Origin: Phototrophicus methaneseepsis
Lineage (GTDB): Bacteria > Chloroflexota > Anaerolineae > Aggregatilineales > Phototrophicaceae
Length of the DNA: 64,000 bases
Direction: 5' to 3'
NCBI RefSeq assembly: GCF_015500095.1
Contig: NZ_CP062983.1
Coordinates: forward strand, 992,001-1,056,000
Shown here: in pieces, positions 39,561 through 49,100 of the stretch
Layout of the letters: each line of letters starts with the position of its first letter
How positions within the stretch are numbered: position 1 is the stretch's first letter
The notes under the pieces: model-generated
Database searches by the model: none
Seen by the model: the letters and a program-made list of their open reading frames with translations, nothing else
Told to the model about the DNA's origin: nothing
Program-made: the position numbers and the translations under genes

Positions 39561-41539
39561 TACCCCGACATCTTCTTAGAATACTGGTAAGTCTGGTAAT
39601 TCTGAGCTGTGCAATCAATGTAAGTTATGCACAAGACGATAATAATCAGCCGTCCTGCCAATCAAGTTTACGGACCTACGATTATTTGCTCGACGCACCA
39701 GAGCTAGCTCCTATACGTGCTTGGCATGAGGCTGGTTATTGTGGGCAGAACTTGACGATTGGAATCTTAACAACACGCTTGCCGATCAATAACATGGTTG
39801 CTCCTTTGCTTGGTGAGATACCGTTGTTAGCAATTAACCGGAATGGGTTTCTTCCCGATGGTGAGACTGATTCAGCTAGCATCACATCGGTAAGAGTTTC
39901 CAATCAAATTATCTTGCTCCATACCATTGCCCCGGCTGCTCATTTATATCTCTACAGCGTACCGCAGGATGTTGTTAACCCTGCAGCCTTAGCGGATGAG
40001 CTCACTAAAGGCGCAGCAGTGTTGCAGAGTTCAACACTTCCGGGTGCCTCAGACTTCCCCCCAGTACAAGTTATTGCCAATCTAGTTGCCAATCCATTGC
40101 TAGGGTTAAACGATACTTTCGATCTACTGAACGACTTCATGGCAGATGAAAATGTACTCTGGCTCAATGCAGCCGGAGAGTTCGGACACAGCCATATCTA
40201 CCTGGAGTTGACTTCAGAATCCATAAATCCATTTACAGACTGGGTAGTGCTTCCCCCTGGTTTCTTGCGCGTGCCAGATAGTGGTTACACGATAGATAAC
40301 CAATTCATTCCTTTTACCAGGCTTGACAAATCTGCAGATGTTATTTTGAATCTGCTATGGACAACTCCCGGTGAATTCACCCTATATGTCGTAGATGATC
40401 CAATCACTCAGAATCGCATTCCGGCACCGGTTGAGATACCCAGGCCTGGTATTACATTCGCACGAGTGGAACTGAATGCTGAAGAGGATACCTTCTATGT
40501 TGCGATAGAACATTCCGGCCGAGACAACATACAGGAAGAAGGTGAAGCGCATCTATACAGCTATAATGCAGTTACAGCATTAACGGACAATAGCGTTTCT
40601 ATACCACCTCCGAATGATTACGCGGGTGCAATCACAATTGGAGCATTGTGGCCTGATGAGACCCCGGACAATCTACAACCTGCCTCGGGCCGTACTCGCG
40701 ATAAACCAGAGATCATGGCCTATGGTAGCTTTGGAGAGAATGATGAAACGAGCAGTGGATACGCAACCCTCGTTACTGCTGGCGTGGCAACCATTTACTA
40801 TAGTAGTAATCTGGGCATCAGTCGGGCAGCCTTGACTGAAAAACTAATCCCCACCAGCACATCGGCACAGTTGCGCATTGAACCTGTACCATATGATTGG
40901 CAGCAATGGGTGATCATTCCAATCATTTGTCTTATGATCGGGTTGGGATTACTTATAATAGGCTTGCTTCGTAGACGACTTTTGCGCCAATCAGCAAAAG
41001 CAGCACTACAAAAGATCGCTTCTCTCGAGAACACTTGTAAAGTAAATATAGAGAAAACTCGCCTGACGATTGTGTTTGATCCTAGCTTCATCCGACTTCT
41101 TCTAATTATCGTACAGTTTAAACCGCGATTGCTAGTAGTCACGGAATTTTCGAGGCAGATACCAGTGAACCAAGATATTAAACTAACCACTTTTCCCAGT
41201 CCGAAACCAGCTAACTCACAAGAGCTAGCCATTTCATCGGAGATATCGCCAATAAAGGAGATTCTCGGTATCTTTATTTTAGTGTTGCGTATCCTCCAGC
41301 GTATTCTAGATAGGCCTACTACCAGTGGTGAAATATCCGGCATTAAAGAAGAGAAATCTTATTTGCAGTTCAACTTATGGATGAAACGATTTCCTCGGCT
41401 GAGAGAGAACGAAAACCTAGGCTATATATATGAAGGGATACAATGGGATAATCCGACTGAGCCAGGCAATGTGCGGGTAATAATCACCAGCCGTCTGGGT
41501 GAAGTGTTTAATCGTGAGCTAACGCCTGAGGTACAGTGA
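39557..41539 (+). CDS. Membrane-anchored, catalytically dead subtilase homologue
   Basis: The start is the ATG overlapping the previous stop. A signal peptide (1-25, ending 'VSYA') leads to a subtilase-like fold that aligns with the neighbouring active enzyme: 'WHEAGYCGQNLTIGIL', 'LHTIAPAAHLYLYSV', 'VLWLNAAGEFG', 'GYATLVTAGVATIYYS'. The catalytic Asp is Thr 72, the His position is about Arg 113, the oxyanion Asn is Glu, and the Ser is Gly. A single transmembrane helix ('WVIIPIICLMIGLGLLIIGL', near 453-473) is followed by about 180 residues with Arg-rich start, probably cytoplasmic. It is likely a receptor or regulator rather than a protease. Confidence 0.8.
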   Translation: MIPRHLLRILVSLVILSCAINVSYAQDDNNQPSCQSSLRTYDYLLDAPELAPIRAWHEAGYCGQNLTIGILTTRLPINNMVAPLLGEIPLLAINRNGFLPDGETDSASITSVRVSNQIILLHTIAPAAHLYLYSVPQDVVNPAALADELTKGAAVLQSSTLPGASDFPPVQVIANLVANPLLGLNDTFDLLNDFMADENVLWLNAAGEFGHSHIYLELTSESINPFTDWVVLPPGFLRVPDSGYTIDNQFIPFTRLDKSADVILNLLWTTPGEFTLYVVDDPITQNRIPAPVEIPRPGITFARVELNAEEDTFYVAIEHSGRDNIQEEGEAHLYSYNAVTALTDNSVSIPPPNDYAGAITIGALWPDETPDNLQPASGRTRDKPEIMAYGSFGENDETSSGYATLVTAGVATIYYSSNLGISRAALTEKLIPTSTSAQLRIEPVPYDWQQWVIIPIICLMIGLGLLIIGLLRRRLLRQSAKAALQKIASLENTCKVNIEKTRLTIVFDPSFIRLLLIIVQFKPRLLVVTEFSRQIPVNQDIKLTTFPSPKPANSQELAISSEISPIKEILGIFILVLRILQRILDRPTTSGEISGIKEEKSYLQFNLWMKRFPRLRENENLGYIYEGIQWDNPTEPGNVRVIITSRLGEVFNRELTPEVQ

Positions 41540-41615
41540 GATAACTGTGAATTAATATCTGGCAGGTAAATATCGCTATTGATAGCAAATAATGTCAATG
41601 TCGACGACGCTGTAG

Positions 41616-42842
41616 TTATTGGTGATATAAGGCACGCAACAATGCTAAGTCGTGTTCACTCATGCTGGAGTCAGATCCAAAGAAGGGGAACATAATATCG
41701 CCACGGATGTCACTGTGGCGTAGACCGAGTGCGTGGAGCAGTTCGTGCAGCATTATCCCTGGTGGATTGGGAGCAGTTTCAATAATACGCACAAATCCCC
41801 GATAATCGTAGGCGTCCACTTGTGTGGAACTTGAATTCTGACGCACTGCAATAATCCAACCACAGCCTAATACTTCCTCTGGTAGTGGGCAATCTTGCAT
41901 GGTATACGTAGTTTCGCTTACTACTTCGACAATAATATCTGCCTGAGCAGGGGAGGGTACGCGTGTAATCGAAATTGCTTGCTGCACCTGTAAAAGTGCT
42001 GAGCTTAAGGCTATGTCCCATTCATCGTCAAGTGAACGAGCATAGACATGGATGGGTAAGCGATAAAAGCGCATATTTACTGGATTGAAGGTGTCGTTTG
42101 GCTGGACTAAAACCTGATCTGCTATCCCCCCACTTGTTTGAACAGACAAAACACTGCTCGGCGTTAAGGTTGGTAAAGGTTCGATTCGTGTAATCGCTGT
42201 CGGTGCAACAGCGATGGACAGTTCTGTCGCTCTTGCCTCTGGGCTTAGCGTAAAAGTTGGCTGTTTCATAGTGCCAACAGCAGATATTGGAGTAGGTAGC
42301 GGGATCGGGATTCCCCATCGATTTAACAACATCATCAGCAACACGATTGTTACGCTCACTAATGTTAGTGCTAGGGTAAGCTGCCGTGCCGGGGAGCTTC
42401 GGTAGCGAGCGCGGCGCTGCATGCGTCGTTGCTGGCGAGCTCGTGCCTTGCCAATTTTGATATTTTTCGCCTTCGGTTCATAACTCTCCTGGTAACGCGC
42501 AACCAGGTTCTGGTAACGGCCCTGATGATGGGTCATTACGTAGACAATTGCTTCGTGTGCAAGTGCGTACGCAGTTTCGCGTGCTGCTCGATCTGTTGAT
42601 GTGCAATAGATCATGTCATACGCTTGAAAGCGTAATGCTTGTAGGTCTAGGGATTCTTCTGAGGAGAGATATTGATATTCAATATTTGGTCTGGGATGTG
42701 GCGAAACATTGGTCAAAAATGTATTGCTTGCTGAATATGAGGTCTGGATAGTTTCGAGCAAGTTAAGAACAATCAGTGGTTCCCCACGTGCGAGATATTG
42801 TTCGGCTTGGGCGTATAGTGTACTTAGTTTCCTGTCAGTCAT
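41616..42842 (-). CDS. Membrane-anchored metzincin-type metalloprotease
   Basis: This is a 408-residue protein. A cytoplasmic helical N-terminus (1-150, TPR-like at the start, then very basic) leads to one transmembrane helix ('LTLALTLVSVTIVLLMMLL', near 155). A Pro/Thr-rich linker follows, then a C-terminal M10-like protease with the zinc motif 'HELLHALGLRH' (366-376) and a Met-turn in 'GDIMFPFFG'. The active site would be outside the cell. It is convergent with the inactive subtilase gene. No propeptide Cys switch is obvious. Confidence 0.83.
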   Translation of the reverse strand: MTDRKLSTLYAQAEQYLARGEPLIVLNLLETIQTSYSASNTFLTNVSPHPRPNIEYQYLSSEESLDLQALRFQAYDMIYCTSTDRAARETAYALAHEAIVYVMTHHQGRYQNLVARYQESYEPKAKNIKIGKARARQQRRMQRRARYRSSPARQLTLALTLVSVTIVLLMMLLNRWGIPIPLPTPISAVGTMKQPTFTLSPEARATELSIAVAPTAITRIEPLPTLTPSSVLSVQTSGGIADQVLVQPNDTFNPVNMRFYRLPIHVYARSLDDEWDIALSSALLQVQQAISITRVPSPAQADIIVEVVSETTYTMQDCPLPEEVLGCGWIIAVRQNSSSTQVDAYDYRGFVRIIETAPNPPGIMLHELLHALGLRHSDIRGDIMFPFFGSDSSMSEHDLALLRALYHQ

Positions 42843-44014
42843 GTACGGTTATCATTCTTCGTTTTCATACATGATGCTCTAGACAAGGACCTTCTCAAAC
42901 TTGCTAATCCCCAGTTCAGATTACTGCACATTTAGTTAGAATATAGATTACAAGCAGATATTGATGGCATCATATTTTTCTTGATGTCGATCTGTCCAAT
43001 ATTGTACCTCAGACAGAGAAGTCATTCCTATGCAAGATACGAATACGAGATTCCAGTAGTTAAGGCTGGTATCATCATTTTATAATCCGTCGTTTGGCTA
43101 TATAAAATTCAGTTTGAACGTTGTGTACTGAAATGAACTTTATGTAACTACTTATACCAACGTGAATGTTGTGTTTTTGCCACGGTGCCAGAAAGTCATG
43201 ACTGGTGTGCTGACTGCAGCGATCCCTATGGTAGACAAAATCCTCACATCGTTTACAGTGTCTCATCACCATGTGCAAGGCATCTTCTACCAATTGCTTT
43301 TGCAGTCACTCGTTCATTGACTAGCCCACAATCTTGCGCAAGTAAATATGGAGAATCATTGCCAGATACAACCAACCTTCGCTGGTATAGATGTAGACAT
43401 TAATGTTTATCGGCTAGGTTTCATTGGCGATCAGGGATCTGAAATCCTGAGCCACAAGGTTGCGAGCATCCGCCCAACTTTGTGGCTGTCGGGCTGTCAT
43501 CCTCTACCCATAGATCTGCGAATATCCACCACCAGCGCGACAATCATTCGCTCCCGAACGTCCGGTTTATGCTCCAGCGAAGCATAAAAACCTCTACAAT
43601 TGATTTTATGTAGGCTGTTCGTTCCTAAAACAAGGATTTCACCTAAGTCGATTCGTGGCAACTGGAAACTGGTTGTCACGAATGAGGAGTTTGATCAAGG
43701 ATAAGCAGGAGATAGCTGAAAACAATGTATCTCACAATACATGGATAGACATTTTCATTGTGTCTGGCTTTGTTTTTCTCCCGTTGAAAAATACGTTAAT
43801 CGATTATGCCTCTTCTAAAAACCCAGTCATCTCGAGGCTAAAACAGCCTCCATACATACTGACTCTTTATGCAGTATAAGGGTCTGATACTCCTCTGCTT
43901 GTTGTGATCTTCGTTAACAAAATCCATTTCCGAAGGGAGAATTGGCGAAATACTCCATAGCTTGCTACGGAGAAAGTCAATTCAAGATTTTGCTTTATCA
44001 TGATACGGCTCAAT
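42843..44014. other. Decayed intergenic region with possible transposase remnants
   Basis: About 1.2 kb has no intact gene. On the plus strand near 43348-43470, 'PTFAGIDVDINVYRLGF' recalls the N-terminal catalytic strand of IS110-type transposases, but it soon breaks down. On the minus strand near 43180-43293, 'HCKRCEDFVYHRDRC' has a zinc-like Cys/His pattern without a continuing frame. Both are weak. The region looks like an old mobile-element scar. Confidence 0.35.
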
Positions 44015-45007
44015 TTAGAACAAACAATCTGCCCACGCTTTCACAGTATCTTTTCCAGCAAGTTTGTAAAATGCATTGATGTCCTTGCCCTGCGGCACAT
44101 GAATACATCGTGTCGCTTGAGAGAGTTTGCTGAGTTGGTCAGCGGCCCGTTGACCTGCCTGGTCATCATCCATGCAGATGAGGATGCTGGGTGCAGAGAT
44201 GAACTTGGGGAACCAGCGCGGATTGATATGTTTGTGGGCTGCACTGCCGAGGGCGACTGCAGAGATCAGCCCTTTGCCAACCTGCCGAGCAATGAGCGCA
44301 TCGAACTCGCCTTCCGTGAGCAAGATAGGCACTCCAGGCTGGAGCTCATCAGCCAGATAGAGGCTGCCTCTGATGTTGCCACCGCTGACTTGTTGATAGC
44401 GTTGTTGGCCTGCGGCGCGCCGCACCTTGATGCCCCAGATGGTATGGCCTGTCATCCAGGGGATGGTGATGCCACAAGGTACTTTCAAGCCAAAGAGAGC
44501 TTTCCATTCTTTGTGATGACCCGGAATATATCCCAGCCCCGCTTCGACAATGGACTTCTCAGTCAATCCACGCTCTTCTTCCAGATAGCGCCAGGCCGCT
44601 TGGCCTTTTTCACTGTAGAGGGTTTCCATCGCTAGATAAGCCACGTCGCGAGCTGCTTTTTGCCAGACTTCATTAGGCGGCTCAGATAGGGATCGCAGTT
44701 TTGACTTCTGCTTAGGCTTTTGCTGTTGAACTTGTGGCAGATCACCGGCAGCTAGCTGTTGGCAAGCATCCTGAAAACGCAACCCGTGATAAGCTTGCAA
44801 CCAATCGATAGCATCGCCCCCACGATTACACTTACCGAAGCAATGCCAATGATCAGCGTAGATCACCAGTGAGAAGCCTTTTTCCTCATGATGAAGTGGG
44901 CACTTGTAGGTGCTGTACGTGTCATTGTGGTATTTTGGCTGGCCCAGATCGCGCTCGATGAGGTCGCGACAATCAAGATAGGCTTTGAGTTGTTCAACGT
45001 CAATCAT
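44015..45007 (-). CDS. CHC2 zinc-finger / Toprim primase-like protein
   Basis: This 330-residue protein has a CHC2 zinc finger ('YKCPLHHEEKGFSLVIY', 'HWHCFGKCNRGGDAIDW') near residues 34-68. A Toprim domain near 205-300 carries the Glu ('LLTEGEFDALIA') and the DxD ('ILICMDDDQAGQRA'). The central RNA polymerase fold of DnaG is shortened. Such proteins prime or assist plasmid and phage replication. It lies downstream of the DUF3987-like gene on the same strand, and together they resemble a split primase-helicase module. Confidence 0.85.
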   Translation of the reverse strand: MIDVEQLKAYLDCRDLIERDLGQPKYHNDTYSTYKCPLHHEEKGFSLVIYADHWHCFGKCNRGGDAIDWLQAYHGLRFQDACQQLAAGDLPQVQQQKPKQKSKLRSLSEPPNEVWQKAARDVAYLAMETLYSEKGQAAWRYLEEERGLTEKSIVEAGLGYIPGHHKEWKALFGLKVPCGITIPWMTGHTIWGIKVRRAAGQQRYQQVSGGNIRGSLYLADELQPGVPILLTEGEFDALIARQVGKGLISAVALGSAAHKHINPRWFPKFISAPSILICMDDDQAGQRAADQLSKLSQATRCIHVPQGKDINAFYKLAGKDTVKAWADCLF

Positions 45008-45126
45008 AGTGAGCTCGCTTTTGAATTATGGCAGTGGCAATGCCATTTGCCGAAATGACAGAATGTGGCATTATGGCAAACCCACTGCCGAATATCAGAT
45101 ACTAACCGTTATCTTCAGATATTTTC

Positions 45127-46767
45127 TCAGGCATCCTCTTCACTGAGGATATAGCCTGTGGCGCTGCGTCCACGTGTATTATTTCGAGCCTGTGCTTCGA
45201 TTGTCCCCGATTCAAGCAGAGCATCGACGGCGGCATAGGCCTCTTTGCGGCTCTTGATGCCCGCACCGCGATGAATCTCGCGCTTGGTCGGTGGCTGATC
45301 TTTTTGAGCGCGAGCGATGAAATCGAGGATCTTCTGCTCATTTTTGGTATCTTGCCCCACATTCAATTCAGCCAGGAGCCGATGGGCCGACGCGCGATAC
45401 TGCTCGGTCAGCATCTGAGCGCGTGCCCAATGAGCAAGCGAGATGCGTGGCGCATTTTTTGCACCCGCTTCGACCCAATCCATGCCGGTCAGAATGAGAG
45501 CGATCTTCATGGTCAGCACCGGAAAGCGACCGTAGTTACCGCGCAGGCGCTCGTCTAAACCACGTCGAGGATCGGTCAGCTCATGCATAGCTGCTGCATA
45601 GGCGTTGAAATGCGTCATGACTTCGGGGTCCATGAGTGCGTTAACTGTAGGAAGGTTTACTGATTCTTCATTGCCATAAAGAGCGTCCCATTCGGGCGGT
45701 GTCGGAAACGCCTGATGGATCTTCAGCAGCCGAGATTTGAGGTTTTCCATGGCCTGATTCAATTCGGGTGAGGGATTGCTGACGATGTAAGGGACATCTT
45801 TTTCTTCTGGGGTCAGCGTCAGGATGCGGGCCATGAGGCCACTTTCCCACTCGGCATCGCCCATGTAGCGGGCCAACATGGCTGGCGTGGTAGCGCCAAT
45901 CAGTGAGAGGGCAGGATTATAGATGATGAGCTTGCCATCACCACGCAGTTCTCGTTCCATCCTGTCGGGCGCATCGAAGAGCTGCATGAGTGCTTCGGCA
46001 TGACCTTCCATATATTTCTTGGGAATAAGGATCTTGCTGGCCTCATCGATACTCATCCCGCGTTGACCTGCAAAGCGAGTGCCCTGTTCTTCCAGTTTTT
46101 TCTCCACAGGCAACAACTGCTCATAGTTGCTGGGTTTCTGTCCAGCTAGTTTTGCCATGAGCATCTCAGGTGTGGTTGTCTCAGGCAGCAGCAGATGCTG
46201 AAAAGTACTCCGGACCAGGTTGGTGATGGCTTTCAAGCCGGTGGATTTATGGTAGTAGGTCGTCGGAGCAACCCATAAGAAGAAAAGGTTGGGATAGATG
46301 TCATCGAAGCTGAGGCGAAGTACACAGCGGCGAGCGATGGCGAGGCCGACTGCCCACAGCGGAGCAGATTCCAGGAAAATGCGTGGCGTCATGGGCGATT
46401 TCTGCGCTAGCCAGTGGGTGCAGTCCTGGTGGAAGCGACCTACTTTCTCAGCTGATTGAATGAGTGCATCATCGAGTTGAGCCTGTTCCGGTAGCGGCGG
46501 TACATACAATTCATCTGGCTTTTTCTTTTCAGGAGCAGGCGGTTCTGTTCTGGGATCGATGTACATGATCTGCTGCATGATCTCGTGATCCTGGGTGGCG
46601 ATATCTTGCAGCGTCTGCCAGCCAGCCGGATTATGCTGTGGATCGAGCGTTTTTAAGAGGAGTTGGACAACAGGACTCAGTTCCAGGTTGTCGGGAACAT
46701 CCATTTTGGATAGGACCCGTCGAAAAGCATAGGCGTCGTTAGGGGATAAAGATAGTTGGGTAGGCAT
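45127..46767 (-). CDS. DUF3987-like replication protein
   Basis: The start is placed at the ATG at 46767, which has GGAGA seven bases upstream; an open frame continues further without a site. The 546-residue product resembles DUF3987 proteins, which usually partner primases. It has 'ESAPLWAVGLAIARRC', then 'NLFFLWVAPTTYYHKSTGLK' where family members carry a P-loop-like region, 'GMSIDEASKILIP', 'LSLIGATTPAML' and 'WESGLMARILTLTPEE'. The P-loop position here reads 'APTTYYHKST', with the K-S/T kept but glycines lost. A winged-helix C-terminus ends the protein. Confidence 0.72.
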   Translation of the reverse strand: MPTQLSLSPNDAYAFRRVLSKMDVPDNLELSPVVQLLLKTLDPQHNPAGWQTLQDIATQDHEIMQQIMYIDPRTEPPAPEKKKPDELYVPPLPEQAQLDDALIQSAEKVGRFHQDCTHWLAQKSPMTPRIFLESAPLWAVGLAIARRCVLRLSFDDIYPNLFFLWVAPTTYYHKSTGLKAITNLVRSTFQHLLLPETTTPEMLMAKLAGQKPSNYEQLLPVEKKLEEQGTRFAGQRGMSIDEASKILIPKKYMEGHAEALMQLFDAPDRMERELRGDGKLIIYNPALSLIGATTPAMLARYMGDAEWESGLMARILTLTPEEKDVPYIVSNPSPELNQAMENLKSRLLKIHQAFPTPPEWDALYGNEESVNLPTVNALMDPEVMTHFNAYAAAMHELTDPRRGLDERLRGNYGRFPVLTMKIALILTGMDWVEAGAKNAPRISLAHWARAQMLTEQYRASAHRLLAELNVGQDTKNEQKILDFIARAQKDQPPTKREIHRGAGIKSRKEAYAAVDALLESGTIEAQARNNTRGRSATGYILSEEDA

Positions 46768-46878
46768 TTTTGTCTCCAGGCTGGCCGCAGTTGGGCCAGG
46801 TAAAATTGGCAAAGTGAAACACAGGTCATGGCAAAACATGACATCGAGCTTGACAAATTCAGTTGCAGCGGGCTGGAG

Positions 46879-46921
46879 ACTGTGATAAAGTTTAAGTGTC
46901 TGATTTAAACATTGTCACAGT
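46879..46921. promoter_or_regulatory. Symmetric dyad, possible operator or centromere-like site
   Basis: The arrangement is ACTGTGA - 4 bases - GTTTAA - 9 bases - TTAAAC - 4 bases - TCACAGT, perfectly symmetrical in arm length and spacing. It lies between the ParB-like gene and the DUF3987-like gene, upstream of the latter. The symmetry suits a dimeric DNA-binding protein such as the ParB-like product. Confidence 0.55.
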
Positions 46922-46926
46922 TCCGT

Positions 46927-46959
46927 GCCCATCCAGTTTTTGGTGGGCGTTTTTATTTT
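46927..46959 (+). terminator. Plus-strand intrinsic terminator-like hairpin
   Basis: The stem GCCCATC/GGTGGGC (46927-46933 with 46942-46948, one G-T pair) is followed on the plus strand by GTTTTTATTTT. No plus-strand gene ends here, so it may close a short antisense or counter-transcript beginning near the dyad. Confidence 0.5.
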
Positions 46960-47026
46960 CAGGTGGTGCGCGTACTTTCATTCTGATCATGCTAGTCATT
47001 TCTTTTATAGGTCAACGTGCGTTGAC

Positions 47027-48217
47027 TTATCTGTTTTCTTGAAGTTGGTTTTGAATGCGTGTTAAAAATGAAATTGTGCTTTCTAACCTTACACATGCCA
47101 TTGATACACTATTTTCCTGTTCTAGGAGCCTTTGGATAAAGTCCCCTTCATCATCCTCTGACATTTTTTGCATAGAGCGGACAAACCCACGGATATGAGG
47201 GGATATCTCTCTAGTTAGATCTACTGTGTCGTCGTCCATACCATGCTTAACAATGTCGTGTACCTGCCTTCCTGTTAATCCAAACTGAATGATGTGTTGG
47301 ATCATTTCCATATGTGTTTCTGGTGGTAGTTGTAAAACAGGACGTAGGATGTACTCATCCAAATTATTCCGATCAGCAAGTTCCATTGCTTCATCAGATA
47401 ATTTCAGCAGGTCTTTATATTGATTGAATCGCTGTTTGGTAACTCCACCAAGTGATGAGTGCATGGTTTCAGCTTGGCCTTTTGGAATGCGGAGTTCAAG
47501 AGCCTGCCGGTAAAAATCAGGCGGCACAGGCCCTTCTGGCATCGGATAACCATGCACATAGAGCAGAAGTAGCGCGGCTTGTCTTGCCATTGCAATGGCT
47601 GAGAGTCCCGAGCGGGCGGTGTTCTCTTTGGCCTGGCGAAAAGCCGACGCGGATTCGTTGGGGATGACAATACAGGGAATCATGCCGTCGCTCTCGTAGC
47701 CGGAGATGAAATCTCGTAGAATCCAGGTGGCCCAGTAGCGGCGTTCGCCTGTCTCGATGCGATACTGCCGCGTGATACCTTGCGAGACATCGACGACCGT
47801 TAGCGGGTTAACCTGCCCATCATCGCGGATGGTGACAGCCAGATTGACCAGATCATGCACGAGCTGTTCTTCAGGTGAGAGAGGCGGTAGCTCTTCGCTG
47901 TTGTCTTCTTCTGGATTGCCAAGAAGATCGAGCACATTGGAGAAGGGGCGTCCTTGTTGGCGCGCTGCGAGCTGTGCAATCTGGATCAGTTCGCGCATGG
48001 CCTGTGAGGGCGTCACCTGTCCTGCATGAAAGGCTTGATAGATGCGGTCAGGTAACACACGGCGCGGCTGCAGCGGATCAGGACGAACGAGTTCCAGCAG
48101 GATGTATTCCACCTTGAGACCCTCATCCTGAAAGAAGGCCATGTCGCCACCGCCGAGCATATCGGCGGTGACGTTATCGAGCAAGGATGTGTTGATTTCA
48201 CGTTTCTTGCGAGCCAT
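47027..48217 (-). CDS. ParB-like nuclease/partition-family protein
   Basis: This is a 396-residue protein. The N-terminal ParB/Srx-like fold contains 'LVRPDPLQPRRVLPD' near 45, an inserted acidic loop (125-150), then 'VNPLTVVDV' and 'YRIETGERRYWATWIL' (the GERR CTP-binding-type motif) near 160-180. It continues 'KENTARSGLSAIAMARQAAL', the helix preceding the DNA-binding HTH. The C-terminal part is helical. It overlaps closely with parA (two bases apart). Together they should partition the element at cell division. Confidence 0.87.
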   Translation of the reverse strand: MARKKREINTSLLDNVTADMLGGGDMAFFQDEGLKVEYILLELVRPDPLQPRRVLPDRIYQAFHAGQVTPSQAMRELIQIAQLAARQQGRPFSNVLDLLGNPEEDNSEELPPLSPEEQLVHDLVNLAVTIRDDGQVNPLTVVDVSQGITRQYRIETGERRYWATWILRDFISGYESDGMIPCIVIPNESASAFRQAKENTARSGLSAIAMARQAALLLLYVHGYPMPEGPVPPDFYRQALELRIPKGQAETMHSSLGGVTKQRFNQYKDLLKLSDEAMELADRNNLDEYILRPVLQLPPETHMEMIQHIIQFGLTGRQVHDIVKHGMDDDTVDLTREISPHIRGFVRSMQKMSEDDEGDFIQRLLEQENSVSMACVRLESTISFLTRIQNQLQENR

Positions 48218-48219
48218 GG

Positions 48220-49047
48220 CTAGCCTGCTTTCTGACGTGACATCTGACGAACAAGATTCGCGACCAATTCGCCATAAGCGACACTGGCAGCGGCTTTGGG
48301 ATCGTAGTTGAAGACACTCAGGTGATTATGATGAGAGTAGGAGACAGCTTCATTCTGAGGGATCACGCCACAGAGCAGTTGCCCAAGCACGTTGTGTGAT
48401 TTCATCTCGTCGAGAAGCTGCGTATGGCCTTTGACACGCCGATCCATCTTGGTGACGAGGATGCCACTGACGTGCAGGCTCGGGTGCCGCCAACCTTCAC
48501 GAATGTCGTTGATCTTGCCGATGACACTCAGCAAACCAACTGTCTCCAGATAGCGGGGCTCCACGGGAACAATGGCGTCAGTAGCGGCAAGTAGCCCCAT
48601 CTCTGTCATCAGTGAGAAAGAGGGGCGGGTATCGATCACGATGGCGGCATAGTGAGGTGCGATTTTTGAGAGGGGATCTGCTAGACGGTAGGGCGCTCCT
48701 GCCGTGCCGGTTAATTCTCGTTCGGCACCTTCCAACAGGGGAGATGCAGGTAGCACATGCAGATCCGCATCCCACTCGCTTTGAACGATACAATCTGCCA
48801 GCACATTAGGTGCTTCTCGGCGATCTGCCATCAGCACGGTGTAGAGGCTGTTGTCGGTGCCGAAGTCATTACGACCGGTGGTGACCAGAGAAGCGTGTCC
48901 CTGGCTGTCGGTGTCGATGAGGAGCACACGACTATTGCGAGCGTTGAAGTGCCGCAGGATGTGAACGAGACCGAGTGCGATATTCGTTGCAGACATGGAT
49001 TTGCCCACGCCGCCCTTGTGGTTCGTCAGTACAATAGAACGAGTCAT
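48220..49047 (-). CDS. parA: ParA partition ATPase
   Basis: This 275-residue deviant Walker ATPase has 'NHKGGVGKSMSATNIALGL' (the K-G-G-V-G-K-S/T signature) at residues 8-26, 'VLLIDTDSQGHAS' near 40-52 and 'AIVIDTRPSFS' near 133. There is no N-terminal HTH, so it is a type Ib/Soj-like ParA, and repression, if any, would be by the ParB-like partner. It is two bases upstream of that gene. It would drive segregation of a plasmid or large integrated element. Confidence 0.93.
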   Translation of the reverse strand: MTRSIVLTNHKGGVGKSMSATNIALGLVHILRHFNARNSRVLLIDTDSQGHASLVTTGRNDFGTDNSLYTVLMADRREAPNVLADCIVQSEWDADLHVLPASPLLEGAERELTGTAGAPYRLADPLSKIAPHYAAIVIDTRPSFSLMTEMGLLAATDAIVPVEPRYLETVGLLSVIGKINDIREGWRHPSLHVSGILVTKMDRRVKGHTQLLDEMKSHNVLGQLLCGVIPQNEAVSYSHHNHLSVFNYDPKAAASVAYGELVANLVRQMSRQKAG

Positions 49048-49100
49048 GATAGTACCTCCGCATAACGCAGTGATTTAACCAAAACCGCCTGTGAAACCAA

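Noticed and set aside
43348-43587. Intact IS110 transposase
   Set aside because: Only about 20 residues resemble the N-terminal strand; the frame then degenerates and no inverted ends or RuvC-like residues follow.
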